Shown piece by piece: positions 19,413 to 26,602 of a DNA stretch of 64,000 nt. The position numbers were made by a program, and so were the translations under genes. The notes below the pieces were generated by a model. It was not told where the DNA came from. It was given only the letters and a program-made list of their open reading frames with translations, and did no database searches. Position 1 is the first letter of the stretch. Each line of letters starts with the position of its first letter. Source of the DNA: Frankia sp. AiPa1 (GTDB lineage: Bacteria > Actinomycetota > Actinomycetes > Frankiales > Frankiaceae); the NCBI RefSeq assembly GCF_023243075.1, contig NZ_JALKFZ020000004.1:124001-188000 (forward strand). The letters are read 5' to 3'.

Positions 19413-19438
19413 GTTACCTCACGTCATCCACTGTTACC
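19413..19438 (-). promoter_or_regulatory. Possible PHO-box-like direct repeats upstream of phoD
   Basis: Read on the plus strand, GTTACC (19413), GTCATCC (19423) and GTTACC (19433) recur every 10 bases. PhoP sites in actinobacteria are direct repeats of a GTTCACC-like heptamer, usually with an 11-base period, so the fit is partial. The phoD start lies about 90 bases away. Confidence 0.3.
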
Positions 19439-19591
19439 GTTTTGGCGTTCGGCGTCATCCTCGCCAGTCGCCTGTTGGTCCCTGTGACCATCCTGCGCTC
19501 GATGTCCTGGGCGACGTGGCGGACAGGCTCCGCGGCAGGCGGGGGATTACTTTTCGTCGGGGGTCAGGACCGTCGGTGCCGTCGAGACCCG

Positions 19592-20299
19592 TCAGGCGAG
19601 GGAGACCTCGCGGCGGGTGGGATCGCGCAGGTCGGTGCCGGCGGCGAGCCAGCGCTGGCGCAGGGCATCGGGGCCGTGGACGCGCTTGTAGGCAGCCTCG
19701 TTCGCGGTCATCGGCAGCACGGGGAGGAAACGGATCGGCGCCGCCACGGCGAGGTGTGGATCGCCGTCACCGCTGCCGTCCAGCGAGTTGCCGAGGGCGG
19801 CGAGAACGTCGTCGGCAGCGCCGATGGCCTGGGAGCCCGCTGTGCCGCCCGGCGGCGTCAGGGGCAGGTCGGGGAGGAGGCCGCCGGGTTCGGCGACGAG
19901 GACGGCCGTGAACCCGGCGCCGTCCCACAGCGGCTCGCCGAGCTCGAGGGCCGCGCCCGCGGTGATGGGACGGCCCTCGACGATCGGGATCGCGGCCAGC
20001 ACGGCGAGGCGGCGCAGCACGCTGTCCCGCCGGCCGCGCAGCGAGAGGACCAGCTCGGCGCGGGGGCCGGCGGGGTCGCGCACCGCCGAGGCCGCGGCCG
20101 TCATCGGCTCGCGGGACATGCCGAGGGTCAGGTAGCGGACGAGCCCGGCGCGGTCGGGGCCGTAGCGCAGGACCTCGATCTGTTCGGTGCCGAGGAAGGT
20201 CACCGCGGCCCGGCCGGTGTCCGGGCCGAACACCTCCGCCACATGCCGCTCGACGAGCTCGCTGTGCGCACTGTCACTCACCGGACCGGTTCCGCCCAT
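19592..20299 (-). CDS. Suppressor-of-fused domain protein
   Basis: A 235-residue protein resembling the bacterial suppressor-of-fused (SUFU-like) domain family. It begins with an HVAEVFGPDTG motif, followed by VTFLGTEQIEVLRYGPD and YLTLGMSREPM, the pattern that marks the domain. The C-terminal part has the FLPVLPMTANEAAYKRVHG segment near residues 190-208, also typical. In bacteria such proteins often sit among toxin-immunity or stress genes, and no enzyme activity is known. ATG at 20299 is used; a GTG at 20281 is equally possible. It is divergent from the TerD-like gene with 123 bases between them. Confidence 0.8.
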   Translation of the reverse strand: MGGTGPVSDSAHSELVERHVAEVFGPDTGRAAVTFLGTEQIEVLRYGPDRAGLVRYLTLGMSREPMTAAASAVRDPAGPRAELVLSLRGRRDSVLRRLAVLAAIPIVEGRPITAGAALELGEPLWDGAGFTAVLVAEPGGLLPDLPLTPPGGTAGSQAIGAADDVLAALGNSLDGSGDGDPHLAVAAPIRFLPVLPMTANEAAYKRVHGPDALRQRWLAAGTDLRDPTRREVSLA

Positions 20300-20352
20300 C
20301 CCATGACACCGATCGTAGGGTCAGGGCAGGAACCGTGCGGTGTTCCCGGCTG

Positions 20353-20379
20353 GGAACCGTCGGGTCCGGCGGGGGCGTT
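20353..20379 (+). promoter_or_regulatory. ECF-type promoter of the terD-like gene
   Basis: GGAAC (20353-20357) is followed by 18 bases and CGTT (20376-20379), the pattern of SigE/SigR-group promoters. The start codon at 20423 lies 44 bases downstream of the -10, a normal leader length. Confidence 0.55.
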
Positions 20380-20422
20380 GGACAGGGTGCGCGACCTTGG
20401 AATGGCCGGTCATGGAGGGTCA

Positions 20423-21880
20423 ATGGGACAGGTGCTGACGAAGGGCGGCAACGCGCCGTTGCCCACCGCGGACGTCCGGGTGGAGATCGCCTCGTCGAGC
20501 CCGTTGGACATCGCCGCGATCCTGGTGACCGCCGCGGGCAAGGTGCGTACCGACGATGACTTCGTCTTCTTCAACCAGCCCACGGGTCCCGGCGTCCGGC
20601 TGCTGCCGCCGTCGGCGCTGGAGTTCAGCCTTGCGGCGGTTCCGCCCGCCATCGACAAGATCGTCGTCACCGGCAGTCTGGATGGCAGCGGCCCGCGGAC
20701 GTTCGCCGGCGTGCGCGGGCTCGGCATCGCCGTGCGGGATGCCCGCGACGGCGCCGAGTTGGTCCGGTTCGACCCGCCCGACCTCAGCACCGAGACGGCG
20801 CTGATCCTCGTCGAGTTGTACCGGCGGGCCGGCGTCTGGAAGGCCCGCGCGGTCGGGCAGGGGTATGCCTCGGGTCTGGCGGGCATCGCCACCGACTTCG
20901 GCATCACCGTGGACGATCCGGGCACCGCACCGTCGCCTGGCTACTCTCAGCCCGGCCCGGCCCGGCCTGGTGGCTCTCCGCCGGGCAGTTCTCCGTCCGG
21001 CCAGTCTCCGTCCGGCCAGCAGTGGGCGCCGCCGGCCACGCCGCGTTCTGGTGGCCCGCAGTGGACGGCGCCGCGGGGTGCGCCATCGGTTCCCCCGGGG
21101 CCTGGCCCTGGTCCTGGGGGGCAGTGGGCGCCGCCCGCGGCACCGCCGCGGCCGGGTGCGCCGTGGGGTCCACCCGCCTCGCCGCCCTCCGGGCCGCGAG
21201 GCGGTCAGCAGTGGGGTCCGCCGCAGCCGCCGCCGGGCCAGGACTGGGGCGTGCCATCGGCTCCGCCCGGTGTGCCGGGTGGTGGGGGTCGGCCGGGTGG
21301 ACGGGTCAACCTGGACAAGGGCCGGGTCTCGCTGAGCAAGGGCCAGAGCGTCTCGCTGGTGAAGACGGGCGCGCCGCCGCTCACCCGGGTGCGGATGGGC
21401 CTGGGCTGGGATCCGGCGCAGCGTGGCCGGTCCATCGACCTTGACGCGTCGTGCATCCTGTTCGACGAGCGGGGCAAGGACGTCGACAAGGTCTGGTTCA
21501 TGTCCAAGAAGGGCGCCCGCGGTGCGGTCCGCCACTCCGGCGACAACCTCACCGGCCGGGGCGACGGCGACGACGAGACGATCGAGGTCGACCTGTCCGG
21601 CCTGCCCTCGACCGTGACTACCCTGATCTTCACGGTGAACAGCTTCCAGGGGCAGCCGTTCACCGAGGTGCGCAACGCCTACTGCCGGCTGTACGACGAC
21701 GTCACCGGCCAGGAACTCGTCCGATTCGACCTGTCGGAGTCCAAACTGTCCACCGGTCTGGTCATGTGCCGGGTCCAGCGGGACCGCGGCGCGCTGACCT
21801 GGTCGATGACGGCGATCGGCGAGTTTCACGACGGCAAGACCGTCCGCGCGATGGTCAACCCGTCGAAGCGGTACCTCTGA
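20423..21880 (+). CDS. Two-domain TerD-family stress protein
   Basis: A 485-residue protein with two TerD-type (calcium-binding, tellurite/stress response) domains. The first, residues about 1-165, opens MGQVLTKGGNAPLPTADVRV; a Pro/Gly-rich linker spans about 170-290; the second, 295-485, shows NLDKGRVSLSKGQSVSLVK, then RVRMGLGWDP, SIDLDASCILFD and HSGDNLTGRGDGDDETIEV, the acidic Ca-binding loops. The first domain lacks the clear DLDAS-type loop. GGAGGG precedes the ATG. The 3' end overlaps the convergent oxidoreductase gene by 26 bases. An ECF promoter upstream suggests envelope or redox stress control. TerD proteins are cytoplasmic; their exact role is unsettled. Confidence 0.9.
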   Translation: MGQVLTKGGNAPLPTADVRVEIASSSPLDIAAILVTAAGKVRTDDDFVFFNQPTGPGVRLLPPSALEFSLAAVPPAIDKIVVTGSLDGSGPRTFAGVRGLGIAVRDARDGAELVRFDPPDLSTETALILVELYRRAGVWKARAVGQGYASGLAGIATDFGITVDDPGTAPSPGYSQPGPARPGGSPPGSSPSGQSPSGQQWAPPATPRSGGPQWTAPRGAPSVPPGPGPGPGGQWAPPAAPPRPGAPWGPPASPPSGPRGGQQWGPPQPPPGQDWGVPSAPPGVPGGGGRPGGRVNLDKGRVSLSKGQSVSLVKTGAPPLTRVRMGLGWDPAQRGRSIDLDASCILFDERGKDVDKVWFMSKKGARGAVRHSGDNLTGRGDGDDETIEVDLSGLPSTVTTLIFTVNSFQGQPFTEVRNAYCRLYDDVTGQELVRFDLSESKLSTGLVMCRVQRDRGALTWSMTAIGEFHDGKTVRAMVNPSKRYL

Positions 21881-22778
21881 CCTCGCCCGCGGTCCCCGTG
21901 GCCGCGACGCGGGTGCCGAGGCGGCGCAGGCGGATGATGGCGGTGGCATCGAGCCGGCCGTCGCCGCGGTCCTGGGCGTCGGCGAGGTCGGACTCGGCGA
22001 GCGTCGTCAGCGGCACCGGGATGCCGCGGATGGTTGCCTCGTCGAGGCAGATGCGCAGGTCCTTACGCATCCAGTCGACGGCGAAGCCGAAGTCGAACTC
22101 GCCGCGAACCATGGTGGCGGCCCGGTTGACCAGGTACCACGAGCTTGCCGCTCCGCCGGACACCGCCGGCAGAACCTGGTCCAGATCGAGCCCGGCGGCC
22201 ATCGCGAAGTTCAGCGCCTCCGCCGCACCCTCGATCGCCCCGGCCACCAGGATCTGGTTCACCATCTTCGTGAGCTGACCCGTCCCCACCGGGCCGATCC
22301 GGGTGATCGTCGTCCCGTAGGCGGCCAGTACCGGTCGGACCCGCTCGATCGTGTCCGGCTCGCCCCCGCACATCACGCTGAGCCGCCCGGCCTGCGCGCC
22401 GGCCTGGCCCCCGGACACCGGCGCGTCGACGAATCCGACGCCCACCGCGCCGGCCCGCTCGGCGATCTCGACCGCGACCCGCGCCGACGTCGTCGTGTGA
22501 TCGACGATCGTCGCGCCGGCCGTCAGCGTGCCGAGCGCACCGTCCGGGCCGATCAGCACTTCTCGCACGTCGTCGTCGGCGCCGACGCACAGGCAGACGG
22601 CCTCGGCCCCCGCCGCGGCGGCGGCCGGCGTCCCCTCGGCGCGGCCGGTGAACTCGCTCACCCACTGGTCGGCCTTCGCCGCCGTCCGGTTGAACACCGT
22701 CACCTCGAAGCCGGCCCGGGCCAGGTGCCCGGCCATCGGGTACCCCATCGTGCCCAGCCCGAGGAAGGCAACCCGCAT
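21855..22778 (-). CDS. 3-hydroxyisobutyrate dehydrogenase-like oxidoreductase
   Basis: A 307-residue NAD(P)-dependent beta-hydroxyacid dehydrogenase. It starts with the nucleotide-binding signature MRVAFLGLGTMGYPMAGHLA, has VDAPVSGGQAGAQAGRLSVM (family signature with the catalytic-region Ser/Gly) near 115-135, and the conserved KMVNQILVAG containing the catalytic lysine near residue 165. Substrate could be 3-hydroxyisobutyrate, tartronate semialdehyde or a similar acid, and sequence alone does not decide. I placed the start at the ATG of 22778 because the fold begins there; an ATG 21 bases upstream would add MTESGSD. It overlaps the convergent terD-like gene by 26 bases. Confidence 0.9.
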   Translation of the reverse strand: MRVAFLGLGTMGYPMAGHLARAGFEVTVFNRTAAKADQWVSEFTGRAEGTPAAAAAGAEAVCLCVGADDDVREVLIGPDGALGTLTAGATIVDHTTTSARVAVEIAERAGAVGVGFVDAPVSGGQAGAQAGRLSVMCGGEPDTIERVRPVLAAYGTTITRIGPVGTGQLTKMVNQILVAGAIEGAAEALNFAMAAGLDLDQVLPAVSGGAASSWYLVNRAATMVRGEFDFGFAVDWMRKDLRICLDEATIRGIPVPLTTLAESDLADAQDRGDGRLDATAIIRLRRLGTRVAATGTAGEVRGTASTG

Positions 22779-23150
22779 GTCAGACCCACTCTCTGTCATG
22801 GCGCACTGGCCGTCGAGCAAACGATCAAGGTGTTCAGCGGAACCGCCCGGGCACCTGCCCGGCCTCCGGAGCTGGGCAGCCGAACGAAGGCCACATACAA
22901 CCGTAGTCGGCATCGATCCCCGGCCCGCGGACCGAACCCACGCGGATGATGGTCCCCGGGCGCCCGCTCGGGTGGGGGTACAGAATGTCGTTGGGGGATT
23001 AGGTGGGGTTGTGGTGGCCGGTGGGAGGGGTAACCTCCGCCCGTGAGGAGCTCTGTGGCATCAGCCCGGACGGATGCGTTCCCTGGCGGACCGCTTTGCG
23101 CCAGTCGAGACGTCCGGTGCGGTGGTCGTGTCCGTGGCGGGTGGTGAGGG
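22779..23150. other. Non-coding region before the MgtE-N gene
   Basis: About 370 bases without a supported gene. A small hairpin GGAGGGGTAACCTCC lies at 23025-23039, and a short frame from GTG 23042 to a stop near 23144 could be a leader peptide but has no support. No Mg-riboswitch core was recognised. Confidence 0.4.
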
Positions 23151-24548
23151 ATGCCCACCCGTCCGGCGCAGTCCCGGGTGTTCTGCCGGCGGTTGGCCGG
23201 CCTGTTGGTGCTTGATCCGAACGGCGACCAGGTGGGCCGCGTCCAGGACGTGATCGTCGCGCTGCGGCTGGGGCATGAGCCGCCCCGGGTGCTGGGTCTG
23301 GCTGTCGAGGTGCAGCGCCGGCCGATCTTCGTACCGATCGGCCGGGTGACCGGGGTGGAGTCCGGCGCGGTGGTGCTGTCCTCGGCGCGACTGAGCTGGC
23401 GGCGGTTCCAGCAGCGGCCGAACGAGACGCGAGTGCTCGGCGAACTGCTCGACCGACGGGTGCGGCTGCTGCCCGCCGGCGAGTCGGGGCAGGGGACGGC
23501 CAGGCCGGAGGCGGTGGGGGAGGAGGTCACCGTCGTGGACGCGGCGATCGAGCCGGCGCGCGGGGGTGACTGGGTGCTGGAGCAGGTGGCGGTGCGCCGC
23601 GGTCGGGGTCGCCGCGGCGAGGTCCGGACGGTGTCGTGGGATGACGTGAGCGGGTTCTCGCTGTTGGAGGAGGGCCAGGGGGCGGCGAACCTGCTGGCCG
23701 CGTTCGAGAAACTGCGACCGGTTGATCTCGCCGGGCTGCTGCACGATCTGTCGGACAAGCGGCGGGCCGAGGTCGCCGCGGCGCTCGATGACGAGCGGCT
23801 CGCCGACGTCCTTGAGGAACTGCCCGAGGATGAGCAGGTCGAGCTCCTCGGCGGGCTGGCCGAGGAACGCGCCGCCGACGTCCTGGAGGCGATGGGGCCC
23901 GACGACGCCGCAGACCTCCTTGGTGAGCTGCCCGCCGAGGATGCCGAACGGCTGCTGCGTCTGATGGAACCGGACGAGGCCGCGGGGGTGCGCCGGCTGC
24001 TGCTCTACGCCGACGACACCGCCGGCGGCATGATGACCAGCGAACCGGTCGTGCTCGCCCCGAACGCGACGGTCGCCGAGGCGCTCGCCCGGATCCGGGA
24101 ACCGGAGCTTTCTCCGGCCCTGGCCGCGCAGGTCTACGTCGTCCGCCCGCCGTACGAGACGCCGACAGGACGTTACCTCGGCCTCGCGCACTTCCAGCGG
24201 CTGTTGCGGGAACCACCGTCGACGCTGGTCGGTGGGGTGATCGAGGTGGACATCGCCTCGTTGCGCCCGGAGACATCGCTGGCCGAGGTGACCCGGCATC
24301 TCGCCTCGTACAACCTGGTCGCGGCGCCGGTGCTGGACGGGTCCGGGCGCCTCGTCGGGGTGGTGACCATCGATGACGTTCTCGACCACGTGCTGCCCGC
24401 CGACTGGCGGGAGCGCCAGCTCGACGCGGACCATGTGGAGCCCGAGACGGCGGCCGGCGCCCGCACGCCGCCGGCCGCCGGTGGAACCGAGCCCGGCGCA
24501 CTGGGCGAGGTCGGGGCGAGCCGTGCGGCCGGCAGGTCTGAGTCGTGA
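23151..24548 (+). CDS. PRC-barrel / MgtE-N / CBS protein without channel
   Basis: A 465-residue soluble protein. Residues about 8-95 look like a PRC-barrel (LAGLLVLDPNGDQVGRVQDV), repeated in weaker form up to 180. Residues about 190-290 are an MgtE_N-type alpha superhelix (LLHDLSDKRRAEVAAALDD, VLEELPEDEQVELLGGL). Two CBS domains follow (DTAGGMMTSEPVVLAPNATV and ASYNLVAAPVLDGSGRLVGV). The membrane channel of true MgtE Mg2+ transporters is absent, so it is likely a Mg- or nucleotide-sensing regulator rather than a transporter. Its stop overlaps the start of a DUF1003 membrane protein by 4 bases, which suggests the two act together; this pairing is common in actinobacteria. Confidence 0.88.
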   Translation: MPTRPAQSRVFCRRLAGLLVLDPNGDQVGRVQDVIVALRLGHEPPRVLGLAVEVQRRPIFVPIGRVTGVESGAVVLSSARLSWRRFQQRPNETRVLGELLDRRVRLLPAGESGQGTARPEAVGEEVTVVDAAIEPARGGDWVLEQVAVRRGRGRRGEVRTVSWDDVSGFSLLEEGQGAANLLAAFEKLRPVDLAGLLHDLSDKRRAEVAAALDDERLADVLEELPEDEQVELLGGLAEERAADVLEAMGPDDAADLLGELPAEDAERLLRLMEPDEAAGVRRLLLYADDTAGGMMTSEPVVLAPNATVAEALARIREPELSPALAAQVYVVRPPYETPTGRYLGLAHFQRLLREPPSTLVGGVIEVDIASLRPETSLAEVTRHLASYNLVAAPVLDGSGRLVGVVTIDDVLDHVLPADWRERQLDADHVEPETAAGARTPPAAGGTEPGALGEVGASRAAGRSES

Positions 24549-25222
24549 TCCGCCGGCGCCATGGCCCGCGCTTGGACCAGCCGCGGGCCTCACGACGCGC
24601 CCGGGTGCGGCCGGCCTACGAACCCGACGCGTTTGGCCGGATAGCCGAGCGCATCGCCCGCTTCATCGGCACCGCGCGGTTCCTGGTGGTGCAGAGCATC
24701 GTCGTCGTGCTGTGGATCGCCTACAACATCGTGGCGCCCGCGAGCGTCCGGTTCGACTCGTTCCCGTTCATCTTCCTGACCCTGGCACTTTCGCTGCAGG
24801 CGGCGTACGCGGCGCCGCTCATCCTGCTCGCGCAGAACCGTCAGGACGACCGGGACCGGGCCAACCTCGCCCAGGACCGGGAACAGACCGTGCGTACCCG
24901 GGAGGACACCGAATACCTCGCCCGGGAGATCGCGGCGATGCGGATCACCATCGGCGAGCTCGCCACCCGGGACTTCCTACGCTCCGAGTTGCGCGGCCTG
25001 CTCGCCGAACTGGACGCGGGCGACCGGCCCCGCGCGCGGGACCGAGCCGGCAAGGGCTCCAGGGACCGGGACGACCGCAGTGACCGGCGAAGCCGCAAGG
25101 ACAAGGACAAGGACGGCGCGGGGCGCGCCCGAACGCCCTCGGCGGGCGAGCCCCCCCACCCGTCCCCCGACGGCGAACACGTCGGTGCGTCGTCGAACGG
25201 CAAGCCCGCCCCGCCCGGCTGA
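24545..25222 (+). CDS. DUF1003 membrane protein
   Basis: A 225-residue protein with two membrane helices near residues 53-70 (FLVVQSIVVVLWIAYNIV) and 80-100 (FPFIFLTLALSLQAAYAAPL) and the conserved ILLAQNRQDDRDR segment that follows in DUF1003 proteins. The C-terminal 80 residues are charged (RDRAGKGSRDRDD, KDKDKD) and likely disordered in the cytoplasm. The GTG start overlaps the stop of the MgtE-N/CBS gene, so the two are translationally coupled. The function of the family is not established; the context hints at a membrane partner for the CBS protein in divalent-cation handling. Confidence 0.9.
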   Translation: MIRRRHGPRLDQPRASRRARVRPAYEPDAFGRIAERIARFIGTARFLVVQSIVVVLWIAYNIVAPASVRFDSFPFIFLTLALSLQAAYAAPLILLAQNRQDDRDRANLAQDREQTVRTREDTEYLAREIAAMRITIGELATRDFLRSELRGLLAELDAGDRPRARDRAGKGSRDRDDRSDRRSRKDKDKDGAGRARTPSAGEPPHPSPDGEHVGASSNGKPAPPG

Positions 25223-25246
25223 CGCGACCGGGCACTGCGGGGCGGC

Positions 25247-25271
25247 GGTCAGGTCAGGTCAGGTCAGGTCA
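25247..25271. repeat. GGTCA x5 microrepeat
   Basis: Five perfect copies of GGTCA run 25247-25271. The last copy supplies the stop codon (complement TCA at 25269-25271) of the chorismate mutase gene, so repeat-length changes could alter its C-terminus. Confidence 0.9.
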
Positions 25272-25616
25272 GGGCTGCTGGCCGGTGGCGCCGCGACACA
25301 GGGTGAGCACGGCCAGGGCTATCTCGACGCCGCGGGGGCCCAGCTCGTCCGCCCAGGAGGCGATGATCTCGTTTTCCCGGGCGTGCTCGATCCGTGGGCC
25401 GCCCTCGACCTGGCGCAGGGCCTGGATCTGGCTGGACAGGCCCCGCCGGTTGGCCAGCAGGGCGCGGAGCTGGGCGTCGATGCCATCGATGAGCCCGCGT
25501 CCCTCGGCGATGGTACTGATCGTCGGCGCGCTGCCCACGGGCTGAGCCGGGCCCGTATCGCCGGGGGTGCTGGGTGCGGGGATCGCGGTATCGGGACGGT
25601 CGACGAGGTTCTCCAC
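25269..25616 (-). CDS. Chorismate mutase, AroQ class
   Basis: A 115-residue monofunctional chorismate mutase, which converts chorismate to prephenate on the way to Phe and Tyr. After a 30-residue flexible start, the helical domain begins EGRGLIDGIDAQLRALLANR, where the conserved Arg/Asp pair lies in helix 1, followed by RRGLSSQIQALR and a C-terminal helix with GVEIALAVLTLCRG. The GTG at 25616 has AAAGG upstream. Size fits the minimal AroQ fold (about 90 residues). No signal peptide is seen, so it is cytoplasmic. Neighbouring genes show no pathway link. Confidence 0.85.
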   Translation of the reverse strand: MENLVDRPDTAIPAPSTPGDTGPAQPVGSAPTISTIAEGRGLIDGIDAQLRALLANRRGLSSQIQALRQVEGGPRIEHARENEIIASWADELGPRGVEIALAVLTLCRGATGQQP

Positions 25617-25883
25617 GATGTGGACCTTTCAGTCGGAGGCCCGGTGCGCCCAGGCGAAAGTAACCCGGGAGACGTCCGGGCCTGGCCTGAGCTTGTACCG
25701 CGAGAGGTCAGCGGCTGAGCGGGGACCGGGCCCGGTCCCCATAAAAGGTGGGCGGCAGCGCACCGTCACACGTGACACCGTGAGACGTGAAGCGACCGCA
25801 CCCCATGACATCAGCATGCCAGCCTCACGCGCATCCGTCCAGGTACGTCGCACCCGCGGCGCAACCCCCCGTTCGCTTCCCGG

Positions 25884-26417
25884 CTATACGGCGTCCCGCA
25901 CCGCGGCCGGCGGTGTCACGGCGGCTGCTGTCCCACCGGCAGCTGTCCCACCGGCTGATGCGGCGGCGGTGCGGGAGCCCGGGCCGGGCAGGCGGATGAC
26001 GTCGGTGACCTCGACCTCCTGGCCACACGTCTCGCAGCGGCGGCGGTCGTCGATGTGGCCGCCGCACCTGCGGTGGTGGATGACGTACGGGGCCTGGCCG
26101 TCCTTGAGGTGCCGGTCGCCCCAGGCCATCAGGGCGTTGAGGATCGGCCAGATGTCGCGGCCCCGGTCGGTGAGGATGTACTCGAAGCGCTCGGGCTGCT
26201 CGCTGTAGCGGCGGCGCTCGAAGACGCCCTCGTCGGTCAGCCGGGCCAGCCGGTCGCTGAGCACCGTGCGCGCGACGCCGAGGCGGGACTGGAAGTCGGC
26301 GAAGCGGGTGACCCCGCGGCAGGCGTCGCGGACGATCAGCAGCGTCCAGCGGTCGCCCAGGACCTCCAGGCTCGCGGCGATTGAGCAGATCTCCTGCTCG
26401 TAGGTCCGCGGAAGCAT
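25884..26417 (-). CDS. HxlR-family winged-helix regulator
   Basis: A 177-residue dimeric HxlR-type regulator, usually redox- or ligand-responsive. The family start CSIAASLEVLGDRWTLLIVR (residues about 11-30) contains the conserved Cys and the GDRWTLLI signature; the wing reads LARLTDEGVFERRRYSEQPE and YILTDRGRDIWPIL. Four more Cys (RRCGGHI, CETCGQE, near 117-133) form a zinc-finger-like tail after the winged helix. The last 30 residues are Ala/Gly/Thr-rich repeats. It is divergent from an MFS exporter, with six palindromic repeats in the shared intergenic region, so it probably controls the exporter and itself (inference). Confidence 0.9.
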   Translation of the reverse strand: MLPRTYEQEICSIAASLEVLGDRWTLLIVRDACRGVTRFADFQSRLGVARTVLSDRLARLTDEGVFERRRYSEQPERFEYILTDRGRDIWPILNALMAWGDRHLKDGQAPYVIHHRRCGGHIDDRRRCETCGQEVEVTDVIRLPGPGSRTAAASAGGTAAGGTAAAVTPPAAVRDAV

Positions 26418-26425
26418 GCCCTGAT

Positions 26426-26559
26426 TGTAGCGTCACCCTACCAACGGTCAGTAGCGTCACCATACCCGATGTCGGTAGCATCACGGGACCGATTGAGGTG
26501 GCGTCATCATGCCATCTGTTGGTAGCGTCATGGGACCAAGTTGGTAGCTTCACGATACT
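26426..26559. promoter_or_regulatory. Six tandem palindrome-like sites, probable operators
   Basis: A 17-base near-palindrome, consensus GGTAGCGTCACGATACC (symmetry GGTANCGTNACGNTACC), is repeated at about 26426, 26450, 26474, 26497, 26521 and 26543, one every 22-24 bases. Copies 1, 2 and 6 keep the right half best; copies 3-5 are degenerate there (GGGACC, CATGCC). The array fills nearly all of the 185 bases between the hxlR start (26417) and the exporter start (26603), so it overlaps both promoters. HxlR proteins bind such dyads, hence an operator array is the simplest reading. Confidence 0.7.
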
Positions 26560-26602
26560 CGGTGTCCACGGAGAGTCATCCACCACCTGTGAGGGGTCGC
26601 TC

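Noticed and set aside
23042-23144. Short frame as a leader peptide of the MgtE-N gene
   Set aside because: No stalling motif, no attenuator hairpin after it, and no conservation evidence.
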